Counted from the stretch's first letter, positions 46,027 through 55,452 are shown. The stretch: DNA of 64,000 bases from Phreatobacter sp. (GCF_022843985.1 NZ_JALHMP010000021.1:1-64000); one strand, 5' to 3'. The notes: generated from the sequence alone by a model not told the origin. Made by a program: numbers and translations.

Positions 46027-46758
46027 ATGACGACGGTGAATGCCGAGGGCTCGTTTTCACGGAACGTCGCTGATCTCATCGGCCGGATCGCCTACCGGCG
46101 GATCCAGTCGGACGAGGACCGCAGCGCCGTCTTTCGCCTGCGATACGAGTGCTACCTGCGCGAGGGGGCGATCGCACCGAACGCGACGGGCCTGTTCGAG
46201 GATGATTTCGACAGCGCTCCAAACGTCTCGATTTTCGGGCTCTATATCGACGGTGTCCTCGCCAGTTCCATCCGTGTGCACGTGGCGACCGCGGAGATGC
46301 CTTTCGCGCCCGCCCTGGCCGTTTTCAGTGACATCCTCGGCGCCCGCATCGCTGCCGGGGAGACCATCGTCGACCCGACCCGCTTTGTCGTTGACCAGGA
46401 ATTCTCGCGACTCTACCCGGGGCTGCCCTATGCGACCGTGCGCATGGGCATGCTGGCCTCCGAACATGCCGATGCAGACTATGCCCTGGCCACGGTCAGG
46501 ACCGAGCACAGGGCCTTCTACCGCCGCCTGCTGTTCATGGAACCGGTGGGCGAGCCGCGCCTCTATCCGAACCTGAAGAGCCCCATCAACCTGATGGGCG
46601 TGTCCTTTCCGTTGATGCGGCAAAGGGTCTACAGTCGCTATCCGTTCATGGCGTCGTCACGGGAAGAGCAGGATCGCCTGTTCGGGCCGCGCCGTCCTCG
46701 CGCCCCCCGGCGCGACCATGTCGCGGTGCCGGCGGCCGGAGAAGCCGCTGCCGCCTGA
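46027..46758 (+). CDS. N-acyl amino acid synthase FeeM / autoinducer-synthase-like acyltransferase
   Basis: 243 residues. YRRIQSDEDRSAVFRLRYEC, then FGLYIDGVLASSIRVHVA and DPTRFVVDQEFSRLYPG match the fold of FeeM-like N-acyl amino acid synthases and of LuxI-type autoinducer synthases (R-x-x-V/F-R-x-R-Y, then E-D-x-F-D-x). The C-terminus (after about 200) is basic and Pro/Ala-rich. It would join an acyl chain from acyl-ACP to an amino acid or amine. The ATG at 46027 follows a GTGGGG tract; a GTG at 46000 is possible. A perfect CtrA box lies upstream. Confidence 0.75.
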   Translation: MTTVNAEGSFSRNVADLIGRIAYRRIQSDEDRSAVFRLRYECYLREGAIAPNATGLFEDDFDSAPNVSIFGLYIDGVLASSIRVHVATAEMPFAPALAVFSDILGARIAAGETIVDPTRFVVDQEFSRLYPGLPYATVRMGMLASEHADADYALATVRTEHRAFYRRLLFMEPVGEPRLYPNLKSPINLMGVSFPLMRQRVYSRYPFMASSREEQDRLFGPRRPRAPRRDHVAVPAAGEAAAA

Positions 46759-46778
46759 AACGTCGGGAGGCGATGGCG

Positions 46779-47021
46779 ATGAGATCCGGCAGCCGCAAGC
46801 CTTTCGATGCCTTCCGCCGCGCGCCGGGATCCGGAAACCGCGCCTCGGACGGTTGGAAACGCGAAACCTTCGTGCTGCCGCTGGATGTGGCCCGCATCAA
46901 GGCGCGGGAAATCCTGGATCGCTTTCCCCGCGCCGCCTATCTGACCGAGGTCGAGTTCTGGCGGGAACTCGATGACGGTCGCATCGAATTCACGATGCGC
47001 CGCCTTCCGACAGCGGACTAA
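46779..47021 (+). CDS. Small conserved-looking protein of unknown function
   Basis: 80 residues, beginning MRSGSRKPFDAFRRAPGSGN. The second half (FVLPLDVARIKAREILDRFP, then TEVEFWRELDDGRIEFTMRR) looks like a folded alpha/beta unit with strong coding bias. GGGAGG lies eight bases before the ATG at 46779, which is why I chose it over 46773. It starts 20 bp after the FeeM-like gene and probably is cotranscribed with it. Confidence 0.65.
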   Translation: MRSGSRKPFDAFRRAPGSGNRASDGWKRETFVLPLDVARIKAREILDRFPRAAYLTEVEFWRELDDGRIEFTMRRLPTAD

Positions 47022-47028
47022 CGAGGGG

Positions 47029-47262
47029 TCAGGCCGCGGCCTCCTCCTCGTCCTCCGCGTCCGTTTCGCTGTCATCCTCGTCTTCTTGCTCGTCCTCATC
47101 GAGGTCGAGTGCCTGGAGGGCGATGAGCGGGATGGCTTCGCGGAAGAGGTCCCCCTCCTCGCCGAGCCAGATACAGGTGGCCTCTTCGCTGTCGATGGCG
47201 GTAATGGTGAGGGCCTGGCCGCCGGACTTGAGGGTAACGATATCGCCGGGTGAGAAAGTCAT
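47029..47262 (-). CDS. DUF2158/YodC-like small protein
   Basis: 77 residues. It opens MTFSPGDIVTLKSGGQALTI, then TAIDSEEATCIWLGEEGDLF, the pattern of DUF2158 (an SH3-like barrel). The last 25 residues are almost only Asp and Glu. GGAGG lies seven bases before the start. It converges on the previous gene with a 7-bp gap. Function not known. Confidence 0.78.
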   Translation of the reverse strand: MTFSPGDIVTLKSGGQALTITAIDSEEATCIWLGEEGDLFREAIPLIALQALDLDEDEQEDEDDSETDAEDEEEAAA

Positions 47263-47363
47263 GGGAGCCTCCATTGGGTGCGAGGCTACCCTAGATGCAC
47301 TCCGTGACGGGCCTATCACATCGGTCGGGACAAGCGGCTGGCAGCCGGTCGCCCGCCGTCCTC

Positions 47364-48536
47364 TCAGGCGCGCCTGTGGGCGAGGTTCCCCATCAAGGCC
47401 CGGATCCCTTCGGTCCAGGGCGGGCAATCGGTGGTCAGGCGGACGCGGTTGGTCAGGCTGCCGAGGCTGTCGCTGGCGATGGTGACGATGTCGCCGAGCT
47501 TGTGGGTGAAACCCTTGCCCGCCTCGCCGCGGTCCTTGATCGGCGCGAAGAGCGTTCCGCAATAAAGCACGAGCCCGTCGGGATATTGGTGATGCGGGCC
47601 GATTGCCTGGCGCGCCAGATCCTCGACGTCGCGGGAGATCGCCGCCATGTCGCTGCGGCCGTCGAGGACGAAGCCGTCCTCGCCGGTGACGGTGAGGGAG
47701 ACCTTCATGGTCCTGACGTCGTCGATCCCGAAGGTCCCATCGAAGAGGCGCACGAAGGGGCCGAGGGCGGCGGAGGCGTTGTTGTCCTTGGCCTTGCCGA
47801 GAAGCAGCGCGGAGCGGCCTTCGACATCGCGCAGATTGACGTCGTTACCGAGGGTGGCGCCAACAATGCGGCCGGCGGAGGAGATGACCAGCACCACTTC
47901 CGGCTCGGGATTGTTCCAGGTCGAGACCGGATGGATGCCCACATCGGCTCCCGTGCCAACCGAGGCGAGCACCGGGGCCTTGGTGAAGATCTCGGCGTCC
48001 GGGCCAATGCCGACCTCGAGATATTGCGACCAGAGCCCGCGCTCCTGAAGGTGCTTCTTCAGGGCCGCGGCCTCCGGCGAGCCGGGCTTGAGGCCCTTGA
48101 GCTCGCCGCCGATGATGGCGCCGATCTCGTCACGGATGGCGGCGGCGCGTTCCGGCACCCCTTTGGCCTGTTCCTCGATCACGCGCTCGACCATGGAGAT
48201 GGCGAAGGTGACGCCGGCGGCCTTCACCGCCTGCAGATCGATGGGGGAGAGGAGGAAGGGGGCCGCGGCGTCGCGGCCGGCGGGCACGGTGTTGGCGAGA
48301 ACGGCTGCAAGGTCGCCGATCCGCTCGCCGGTGACGCCTGCGAGGGCTTCAGCGGGGTCGGCGGTGTCGAAGAGGTCGGCCGTGGTCGGAAAGGCGCTGG
48401 TGACGTCAAAGACACCTTCGGCGCGCACCGCGACGACAGAAGGGCCGTAGCCCGGCCTGAAGATGCGGCCGACCAGGGTGCCTGCCGTGCCGTCGGCGGG
48501 AAGGGTGGTGGCGGCGGAGAGGGCGAGGGCGCTCAT
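47364..48536 (-). CDS. FAH-family hydrolase, sugar-acid dehydratase candidate
   Basis: 390 residues. A longer N-terminus than simple FAH proteins, then FTKAPVLASVGTGADVGIHP, PEPEVVLVISSAGRIVGATL and GNDVNLRDVEGRSALLLGKA, the metal-binding core, and GLVLYCGTLFAPIKDR. Length and neighbours recall XylX-type 2-keto-3-deoxy-xylonate dehydratases of the Weimberg pathway. Its start overlaps the dehydrogenase stop by four bases (ATGA). Confidence 0.82.
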   Translation of the reverse strand: MSALALSAATTLPADGTAGTLVGRIFRPGYGPSVVAVRAEGVFDVTSAFPTTADLFDTADPAEALAGVTGERIGDLAAVLANTVPAGRDAAAPFLLSPIDLQAVKAAGVTFAISMVERVIEEQAKGVPERAAAIRDEIGAIIGGELKGLKPGSPEAAALKKHLQERGLWSQYLEVGIGPDAEIFTKAPVLASVGTGADVGIHPVSTWNNPEPEVVLVISSAGRIVGATLGNDVNLRDVEGRSALLLGKAKDNNASAALGPFVRLFDGTFGIDDVRTMKVSLTVTGEDGFVLDGRSDMAAISRDVEDLARQAIGPHHQYPDGLVLYCGTLFAPIKDRGEAGKGFTHKLGDIVTIASDSLGSLTNRVRLTTDCPPWTEGIRALMGNLAHRRA

Positions 48537-49279
48537 ATGCAGCGTCCGCCGTCGACTTCCAGCACCACGCCGGTGAGGAAATTGCCGGGATCGGCGGCGA
48601 GGAACAGCGCCGCATCGGCGATGTCCTTCGGCGTCGACAGGCGCCCCATGGGGATCGAGGCGATGAACTTCTTGCGCATCTCCGGGGTGTCCTCGCCCAT
48701 GAAGGTGCCCAGCAGCGGCGTGTCGCCCGCCACCGGAGCCAGGGCGCAGACGCGGATCTTGTCCGGCGCCAGTTCCACCGCCATGGACTTGGTGAGCAGG
48801 TTCACCGCACCCTTGGAGGCATTGTACCAGGCGAGGCCGGGACGCGGCCGGATCCCGGCGGTGGAGCCGACATTGATGATGGCGCCGCCGCCATTCTGGC
48901 GCATCACCGGGATCACGGCATGGGCGAAATGGAAGATCGACTTGACGTTGACGTCGAAGACGCGGTCGAAAGTCGCCTCGTCGACCTGCAGCATCGGCTG
49001 GTTGCGGTGGGAGGTGCCGGCATTGTTGACCAGAACGTCGACCGTCCCGAAGCGCTCGACCGCCTTGGCGACGGCCCGCTGCACGTCCTTGGCCTTGGAG
49101 ACGTCGCACTTCAAGCCGAAGGCCTTGCGGCCATAGGGTTTGGCGGCCGCCTTGGCGCCCTCCTCGTTGAGATCGAGGACGACGACCCTGGCGCCTTCCT
49201 TCGCGAAGGTCTCGACGATGCCGAGACCGAAGCCCTGGGCACCGCCCGTGACGATGGCGACCTTGTCCTTGAGACGCAT
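48533..49279 (-). CDS. Short-chain dehydrogenase/reductase
   Basis: 248 residues of the classical SDR family: nucleotide loop VTGGAQGFGLGIVE, NNAG in VLVNNAGTSH, catalytic Ser in INVGSTAGI and YxxxK in WYNASKGAVN. It oxidises a secondary alcohol or sugar with NAD(P). Its place between the FAH and aldehyde dehydrogenase genes suggests a sugar or sugar-acid substrate. AGGGGG lies before the ATG at 49279; the longer frame to 49321 is not needed. Confidence 0.9.
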   Translation of the reverse strand: MRLKDKVAIVTGGAQGFGLGIVETFAKEGARVVVLDLNEEGAKAAAKPYGRKAFGLKCDVSKAKDVQRAVAKAVERFGTVDVLVNNAGTSHRNQPMLQVDEATFDRVFDVNVKSIFHFAHAVIPVMRQNGGGAIINVGSTAGIRPRPGLAWYNASKGAVNLLTKSMAVELAPDKIRVCALAPVAGDTPLLGTFMGEDTPEMRKKFIASIPMGRLSTPKDIADAALFLAADPGNFLTGVVLEVDGGRCI

Positions 49280-49377
49280 GGTTTCCCCCTGATGCGTGGC
49301 TGCTTGTTGGGTGATCGTCATCGCATTTTCTTCATGCGAACCGGTAGCCGCTTCGCTCGAATATGCGTTCGGCCCTG

Positions 49378-50856
49378 TCAGCCGTGGTTGATGACGACGG
49401 TCTTGGAGGCGGAGAACTCGTAGAGCGCCTCGAAGCCCTTTTCCCGGCCGTGGCCGGATTTCTTGACGCCGCCGAAGGGCAGCTCGATGCCGCCGCCGGC
49501 GCCGTAGCCGTTGACGAAGACCTGGCCGCAGCGCATGGCGCGGGCCACCCGCATGGAGCGCTTCGCGTCGCGGCTCCAGACGCCGGCCACCAGGCCGAAA
49601 TCGGTGCCGTTGGCGAGGCGGACGGCATCCTCCTCGTCGTCGAAGGGAATGGCCGAGAGGACGGGCCCGAAGACCTCGTCGCAGGCGAGACGGTTCGACC
49701 GCGGCACCGGGCCGAACAGCGTCGGCGCGACATAATAGCCGTTCGGCGGCAGGTTCGGCGCGAACTGACCCTCGGCGAGGACCGGAATGCCGTCGGCCCG
49801 GGCGCGGGCGAGGAAGTCCTCGACGCGCTTCTTCTGGCCGGGCGTGATCATCGGTCCGCAGTCGAGGTCCATGTCCCAGGCGCCGACGCGTACCGTGGCG
49901 AACCGCTCGGCGACGCGTGCCACCAATTCGTCATAGGCGGGGCGCTCGACCAGCATGCGCGAGCCGGCCGAACAGGTCTGGCCGGCATTCTGGATGATGG
50001 CGTTGACGAGGCTCGGTACCGCCGCGTCGAAATCGGCGTCCTTGAACACCACCTGGGGCGACTTGCCGCCGAGCTCGAGCGTGCAGCCGATATGGTTCTT
50101 CGCCGCCGCCGCCTGGATCAGCGTACCGACCTCGGGCGAGCCGGTGAAGGAGATGAAATCGATGCCGCGGTGGGAGGAGAGGGCCGCGCCGGCCTCCTCG
50201 CCCAGGCCGGTGACGAGGTTGAGGACACCCGGGGGAAAACCGACCTCCAGCGCCAGCTCGCTGATGCGGATCAGCGACAGGCAGGCATCCTCCGCCGGCT
50301 TGACCACGCAGGTATTGCCGCAGGCGAGCGAGGCGGCCACAGACCGGCCGAAGATCTGGGCGGGATAGTTCCACGGCACAATGTGGCCGGTGACGCCGTG
50401 AGGATCGCGTACCACGGCAACCGTGTAGCCGTTGAGGAAGGGGATGGTCTCGCCGTGCACCTTGTCGGCGGCGGTGCCGTAGAACTCGAAGTAGCGGGCG
50501 GCGGCGGTGATGTCGGCCTTGCCCTGCCGGGCCGGCTTGCCGGTGTCGATGCTTTCGAGGAAGGAGAGTTCGTCGTGGTTGGCGAGGATGGCCTCGCCAA
50601 GCTTGCAGAGCAGCCGGCCGCGCTCGGTGGCGGTCATGCGGCCCCACGGACCCTCCTCGAAGGCCTTGCGGGCGGCGGCGACTGCATGGTCGATGTCGGC
50701 GGCGCCGCTGCGCGGCATCTGGGTGAGGACGGTACCGTCCGACGGGCCGATCACGTCGAGGGTGGCCCCGCCCAGCGCGGCGACCGACCGGCCGTCGACG
50801 AGGTTGAGGAAGCGCGGGGGCATGGCACGGGCGGCAGGGCTGGTCTGGGTGGTCAT
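49378..50856 (-). CDS. NAD(P)-dependent aldehyde dehydrogenase
   Basis: 492 residues with the complete family pattern: TGHIVPWNYPAQIFGRSVAA, LELGGKSPQVVFKDADFDAA with the general-base Glu, and catalytic Cys in NAGQTCSAGSR, ending GGVKKSGHGREKGFEALYEF. In a sugar-acid pathway it would be the 2-oxoglutarate semialdehyde dehydrogenase, but similar enzymes oxidise betaine aldehyde or aromatic aldehydes. GGAAGG precedes the ATG. The gap to the dehydrogenase gene is 98 bp. Confidence 0.9.
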   Translation of the reverse strand: MTTQTSPAARAMPPRFLNLVDGRSVAALGGATLDVIGPSDGTVLTQMPRSGAADIDHAVAAARKAFEEGPWGRMTATERGRLLCKLGEAILANHDELSFLESIDTGKPARQGKADITAAARYFEFYGTAADKVHGETIPFLNGYTVAVVRDPHGVTGHIVPWNYPAQIFGRSVAASLACGNTCVVKPAEDACLSLIRISELALEVGFPPGVLNLVTGLGEEAGAALSSHRGIDFISFTGSPEVGTLIQAAAAKNHIGCTLELGGKSPQVVFKDADFDAAVPSLVNAIIQNAGQTCSAGSRMLVERPAYDELVARVAERFATVRVGAWDMDLDCGPMITPGQKKRVEDFLARARADGIPVLAEGQFAPNLPPNGYYVAPTLFGPVPRSNRLACDEVFGPVLSAIPFDDEEDAVRLANGTDFGLVAGVWSRDAKRSMRVARAMRCGQVFVNGYGAGGGIELPFGGVKKSGHGREKGFEALYEFSASKTVVINHG

Positions 50857-50986
50857 GGTCTTCCCTTCCGGGCGGTGGTCGGCCTGAGGCCGCTGCAAAT
50901 CGGGCCGGCACGCTAGCCTCTCGGCCTTGTCTTCCGAAAGAGGGGCACCGCATGGGAGCCCTTCCGCGCTGCGACCGGTCCTGTGT

Positions 50987-51658
50987 TCAGAGGCGTGCGG
51001 CGATCTGGGCGAGGCCCAGGACGCCGCCGATCCCGACCGCGATGCCGAGCAGGAACAGGACGAAGGCGCCAAGTCCCGAGAACCGGACGCCCTGACGCGG
51101 CGCGGGCGCCGCGGCGGGCTGCGGTGTCGTGTCCGGCCTCGCGGCGGTCGTGACGGCGACCGCCGGTTCGGCAGCCGGCGCTGCGATTCCCTGCATTGCG
51201 GTGGCGAAGGCCGGGGGAAGATCGGCCGGGGGCAGGGCAGGGGCAAGGTCAGCCGTCGCCGGCGGCAGGGCCAGAAGCCGCTCGCGCTCGATGAGACGGC
51301 GGGCGATATAGGCCGTGACGCGTTCGGCGACCGCGGCGAGGTCGGCGCTCTCGATCATCACGCGGCGGCCCTCGCGCGTGTCCTGCAGGAAGCGGTAGCT
51401 GCGCTTGTCGCGGGCGATCTCGACGAAGGCGATCATGTCGATCCAAAGGCGCGGCGTCATGCCGGGCGTGACGGCGACATCGAACAGGTCGACACCGCGG
51501 GGAATGTCGTCGAGCACCGGCTTCAGCCGGTCGTGAAGAATGTCGAGCCGGGCGATGTCGGCCTCGCGCAGCGCCACGACGACGCCGCTGCGCTCGGCCT
51601 CATCAATGCGGATGGCGCGGATCGTTTCGGTCAGGCTGGGAGCGGGCTTGGGGTCCAT
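50987..51658 (-). CDS. Conserved hypothetical protein with a C-terminal membrane anchor
   Basis: 223 residues. An acidic and basic N-terminal domain (VALREADIARLDILHDRLKP, FVEIARDKRSYRFLQDTREG, RLIERERLLALPP), then a Pro/Ala-rich linker, and one membrane helix at 200-220 (GAFVLFLLGIAVGIGGVLGL). It resembles alphaproteobacterial proteins without known role. It stands between the aldehyde dehydrogenase and trmL genes, separate from both. Confidence 0.72.
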   Translation of the reverse strand: MDPKPAPSLTETIRAIRIDEAERSGVVVALREADIARLDILHDRLKPVLDDIPRGVDLFDVAVTPGMTPRLWIDMIAFVEIARDKRSYRFLQDTREGRRVMIESADLAAVAERVTAYIARRLIERERLLALPPATADLAPALPPADLPPAFATAMQGIAAPAAEPAVAVTTAARPDTTPQPAAAPAPRQGVRFSGLGAFVLFLLGIAVGIGGVLGLAQIAARL

Positions 51659-51869
51659 GGGAACCTCGCGGATGGATGGCCGGCGGAACCGGCTTGGTTA
51701 ACCGCATCTAAGCATGTCCACGGGGCCGTCCCAAATCCGTGGCGGGAAAACCCCGGCCGAGAGGGCCGTTCCGTAGCGCCGCGACATCCATGCAGCAATG
51801 TGCCGCGACAGATCGCCGGCTTGTGAAGATGGTGGGCAAGGCTCGCCTGTCGGCGGCCACTTCGATCGT

Positions 51870-52334
51870 TCAGGGCGAGGGAAAGGCGGCCAACTGGCGC
51901 AGCGCCTCGCCGGCCACCATGGACACCGAAACGGCGACGTTGAGCGAGCGCAGGCCGGGGCGCATCGGGATGCGGATGCCGGCGTCGGCCGCGGTATGGA
52001 CCGCCTCCGGCACGCCGGCCGATTCGCGGCCCGCCATGAGCACGTCACCAGGCCGGAAGGCGAAAGCGGCATAGGGCAGGGCCGCACGGGTCGTCATCAG
52101 AACCAGCCGGCGGCCCTCCGCCGCTCGCCAGGTCTCGAAGGCAGTGAAGTCGTCATGACGATTCCAGGTGACATGGTCGAGATAATCCATGCCCGAGCGC
52201 CTAAACGCCTTATCGGAAACCGGGAAGCCGGCGGGCTCGATGATGTCGACGGCGATACCGAGACAGGCGGCGAGCCGGAGGATGGTGCCGGTATTCTGGG
52301 CGATGTCGGGTTGGTAGAGCGCAATGCGGAACAT
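51870..52334 (-). CDS. trmL: tRNA (cytidine(34)-2'-O)-methyltransferase TrmL
   Basis: 154 residues, the small SPOUT type: MFRIALYQPDIAQNTGTILR, then LAACLGIAVDIIEPAGFP and VLMAGRESAGVPEAVH, and RSLNVAVSVSMVAGEALRQL. It methylates the wobble base of two leucine tRNAs. Start at 52334 gives the usual length. Divergent from petA with a 309-bp gap. Confidence 0.93.
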   Translation of the reverse strand: MFRIALYQPDIAQNTGTILRLAACLGIAVDIIEPAGFPVSDKAFRRSGMDYLDHVTWNRHDDFTAFETWRAAEGRRLVLMTTRAALPYAAFAFRPGDVLMAGRESAGVPEAVHTAADAGIRIPMRPGLRSLNVAVSVSMVAGEALRQLAAFPSP

Positions 52335-52643
52335 CACCCAGTTTGAACCACAAGGTTTCAGTACGGAAGACCCTGCTCCGCGGTTCACCGCTCATACGAA
52401 GATGCCGTGCGGCGCAATGCCATGTTCACAAGCGCACACTGGACATCACCTTATAACGGTGCGAATAAGCGGCGCCGATTATGGTTCCCGCGCGGATTCC
52501 ACCAAGCCTTCGGGCTGTTTCGGCGTGGCGGCGCCACCCCTGAAGGCTGCCGCGCGCCGGACCAGGTGGCGCGGTTGCGCTCCGCGCGCGATCGGCGCGA
52601 TCTGGTCCCCATGGCGGGCCGACGAGCGAAAGGACGACGAGAA
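52335..52643. other. Intergenic region between trmL and petA
   Basis: 309 bases that must contain the petABC promoter. A TTATAAC at about 52451 could be a -10 element, but no matching -35 element at the right distance could be defended. The petA frame stays open upstream but carries no Rieske sequence. Confidence 0.4.
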
Positions 52644-53189
52644 GTGGCAAGCGTTCAACATTCCGAGGGTGATCGCCGCGATTTCCTCTATCTGGCGACC
52701 GGGGCGACCGCAGCGATCGGCGCCGGTGCGGCGATCTGGCCCTTCATCAGTCAATTGGCCCCCGATGCCGGGACCATCGCAGCCGGCGCGCCGATCGAAA
52801 TCGATCTCGCCGCGATCCCGGACGGTGGACAGATCAAGATCCTGTGGCGCGGCAAACCCTATTTCGTCCGCAGCCGCACCGAGGCCGAGATCAAGGCCGC
52901 CGTCGACGTGGAAATGTCCGCGCTGCGCGATCCGCAGCCCGACGCGGCGCGGGTGAAGGAGGGCCATGCCAAATGGCTGGTCATCGCTGCCAACTGCACC
53001 CATCTCGGCTGCGTGCCGCTCGGCAACCAGGGTGACTATGGCGGCTGGTTCTGCCCTTGCCACGGCTCCCACTTCGATACGTCGGGCCGTATCCGCAAGG
53101 GGCCCGCCCCGACCAACCTTCCCGTTCCGCAGTACACCTTCATCAGCGACACGCGCATCCGCATCACGGGTGCGGCGGCCACCGTCTGA
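52644..53189 (+). CDS. petA: Ubiquinol-cytochrome c reductase Rieske iron-sulfur subunit
   Basis: 181 residues. Twin-arginine signal [12 protein letters not shown] at the N-terminus, one membrane helix ([20 protein letters not shown]) and the 2Fe-2S cluster ligands in CTHLGC and CPCHGSH, close to the C-terminus. It carries electrons from ubiquinol to cytochrome c1. I chose the GTG at 52644 because AAGGA lies 9-10 bases upstream and the family starts a few residues before RRDF; an ATG at 52611 has no ribosome site. Confidence 0.94.
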   Translation: MASVQHSEGDRRDFLYLATGATAAIGAGAAIWPFISQLAPDAGTIAAGAPIEIDLAAIPDGGQIKILWRGKPYFVRSRTEAEIKAAVDVEMSALRDPQPDAARVKEGHAKWLVIAANCTHLGCVPLGNQGDYGGWFCPCHGSHFDTSGRIRKGPAPTNLPVPQYTFISDTRIRITGAAATV

Positions 53190-53215
53190 CGCCCGGATCC
53201 AGAGGTAACTCGACC

Positions 53216-54532
53216 ATGCAGGGTCATTCGCACTACGTACCGACGTCGGGCATTGGCAAGTGGATGGACTCCCGTCTGCCCGTGCCGAGGCTGGTCTATG
53301 ACAGCTTCATCGCCTATCCGGTGCCCAAGAACCTCAACTATTTCTACACGTTCGGCGCCATCCTGTCGTTCATGCTGGTGTCCCAGATCGTCACCGGCGT
53401 GGTGCTGGCGATGCACTACACCGCCCATGTCGACCTCGCCTTCAACTCCATCGAGAAGATGATGCGCGACGTGAACTACGGCTGGTTGATGCGGTATCTT
53501 CACGCCAACGGCGCCTCGATGTTCTTCGTCGCCGTCTACATCCACATGTTCCGCGGCCTCTATTACGGGTCCTACAAGGCCCCGCGCGAGGTCCTGTGGA
53601 TCCTCGGCGTCATCATCTACCTACTGATGATGGCCACCGCCTTCCTCGGCTACGTGCTGCCCTGGGGCCAGATGTCGCTGTGGGGCGCCGTCGTCATCAC
53701 CAACCTGTTCTCGGCGATCCCGCTGGTCGGCCCGACCGTGGTCGAGTTCCTGTGGGGTGGCTATTCGGTCGACAATCCGACGCTGAACCGCTTCTTCTCG
53801 CTCCACTACCTGCTGCCGTTCATGATCGCCGGCGTCGTGGTCCTGCACGTCTGGGCGCTGCACGTCACCGGCCAGAACAATCCGACCGGCGTCGAGGTGA
53901 AGGATGTGAAGAAGGATACTGTTCCCTTCACGCCCTATGCGACGATCAAGGATGCCGTCGGCCTGATCTTCTTCCTGATCTTCTTCATGTGGTTCGTCTT
54001 CTTCCAGCCGACCTATCTCGGTCATGCGGTGAACTTCGTTCCCGCGGATCCGCTGGTGACGCCGCCGCATATCGTGCCGGAATGGTATTTCCTGCCCTTC
54101 TACGCGATCCTCCGCGCCATCACCTTTGACGTCAATCTGATCATCTTCACCATCCCGTCGAAGCTCGGCGGCGTGCTGGCCATGTTCGCCGCCATCGCGG
54201 TGCTGGCCTTCCTGCCCTGGCTTGATACCTCGAAGGTGAAGTCCTCGGCCTATCGGCCGATGCACAAGCAGTTCTTCTGGGCCTTCGTCGCGGTGTGCTT
54301 GATCCTCGGCTGGCTCGGTTCCAAGCCTGCCGAATATCCCTACACGGTGTTGTCGCTGATCTTCACCGGCCTGTACTTCGCCTACTTCCTCGTCGTCCTG
54401 CCGCTTCTCGGCCTCTTCGAGACGCCCCGCAAGCTCCCAGCCTCCATCGCCGACTCGGTGCTGGGCAAGGCGCGGTCGGGCGGCGCGCCGGTGACGGCAG
54501 GGGCTGCGGCAGCACCGCAGACCAAGGGCTGA
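53216..54532 (+). CDS. petB: Cytochrome b of the bc1 complex
   Basis: 438 residues, full length with both the N- and C-terminal regions in one protein. Two pairs of heme histidines are seen in [20 protein letters not shown] and [20 protein letters not shown], and the quinol-site motif PEWY in [17 protein letters not shown] Gly/Ala tail ends the protein. AGAGG precedes the ATG. The gap to petA is 26 bp, to petC 27 bp. Confidence 0.96.
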   Translation: MQGHSHYVPTSGIGKWMDSRLPVPRLVYDSFIAYPVPKNLNYFYTFGAILSFMLVSQIVTGVVLAMHYTAHVDLAFNSIEKMMRDVNYGWLMRYLHANGASMFFVAVYIHMFRGLYYGSYKAPREVLWILGVIIYLLMMATAFLGYVLPWGQMSLWGAVVITNLFSAIPLVGPTVVEFLWGGYSVDNPTLNRFFSLHYLLPFMIAGVVVLHVWALHVTGQNNPTGVEVKDVKKDTVPFTPYATIKDAVGLIFFLIFFMWFVFFQPTYLGHAVNFVPADPLVTPPHIVPEWYFLPFYAILRAITFDVNLIIFTIPSKLGGVLAMFAAIAVLAFLPWLDTSKVKSSAYRPMHKQFFWAFVAVCLILGWLGSKPAEYPYTVLSLIFTGLYFAYFLVVLPLLGLFETPRKLPASIADSVLGKARSGGAPVTAGAAAAPQTKG

Positions 54533-54559
54533 GGCGGGTAGAGAGCTTAAGGAACCACG

Positions 54560-55399
54560 ATGATGAAGCGTTTCTCTCTCCGCATGGCGACGGCCGGGCT
54601 CGCGGGCCTGGTCCTTGCCTCGCTCGGCCCGGCTCAGGCCGCCGAGCAGGTCCCGCCTCCGCGCTTTAACTGGGCGTCGTCCGGTATCTTCGGTACTTTC
54701 GACCGGGCGCAGCTCCAGCGCGGCTTTCAGGTCTACAAGGAGGCCTGCGCCGCCTGCCACGGCATCGACCAGATGTCGTTCCGCAATCTCGCCCAGCCGG
54801 GCGGGCCTGAATTCTCGACAGCGCAGGCGGCGGCGATCGCGGCCGACTGGATGCACAAGGTGCGCGAGATCGGCGACGACGGTCAGCCCACGGAGCGCAC
54901 GCCGCGCCTGGCCGACCGGATTCCCGGTCCTTTTGCCAACAAGAAGGCGGCCGAGGCGGCCCATGGCGGCAAGGCACCGCCGGACCTCAGCCTGATGCCG
55001 CGGGCGCGCTCTTACGAGCGCGGCTTCCCCTGGTTCCTGACGGATATCTTCACGCTCTACCAGGAGCATGGCGCCGACTATGTGAAGGCCTTCCTGACGG
55101 GCTACGAGGAAGGCAAGGAGACCCCGCCGGGCACGCATTACAACAAGTATTACCCGGGCAATTTCGTCGCCATGCCGAATGTGCTCCAGGACGGGCTGGT
55201 AACCTATTCGGATGGATCGCCGCAGACGGCGAAGCAATATGCCGCCGACGTCACGGCCTTCCTGATGTGGACGGCGGAGCCGCACATGGAGCAGCGCAAG
55301 CGCATCGGCTTCCAGGTGCTGCTGTTCCTGCTGGTTCTTGGCGGCCTGACTTACTTCACCAAGAAGAAGGTCTGGAAGAACGTCGAGGGGCACGCCTGA
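54560..55399 (+). CDS. petC: Cytochrome c1
   Basis: 279 residues. Signal peptide (MATAGLAGLVLASLGPAQAA), the heme attachment CAACH, the PPDLSLMPRAR segment, an axial methionine region (NFVAMPNVLQDG), and a C-terminal membrane anchor RIGFQVLLFLLVLGGLTYFT. Last gene of the bc1 operon, closed by a terminator at 55428. Confidence 0.95.
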   Translation: MMKRFSLRMATAGLAGLVLASLGPAQAAEQVPPPRFNWASSGIFGTFDRAQLQRGFQVYKEACAACHGIDQMSFRNLAQPGGPEFSTAQAAAIAADWMHKVREIGDDGQPTERTPRLADRIPGPFANKKAAEAAHGGKAPPDLSLMPRARSYERGFPWFLTDIFTLYQEHGADYVKAFLTGYEEGKETPPGTHYNKYYPGNFVAMPNVLQDGLVTYSDGSPQTAKQYAADVTAFLMWTAEPHMEQRKRIGFQVLLFLLVLGGLTYFTKKKVWKNVEGHA

Positions 55400-55427
55400 G
55401 GCATGTCCTTTCGCCGGTGACTTGACC

Positions 55428-55452
55428 AAGGGCCGCGTGAGCGGCCCTTTTT
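55428..55452 (+). terminator. Terminator after petC
   Basis: Stem GGGCCGC / GCGGCCC with a GTGA loop followed by five T residues. Confidence 0.85.
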
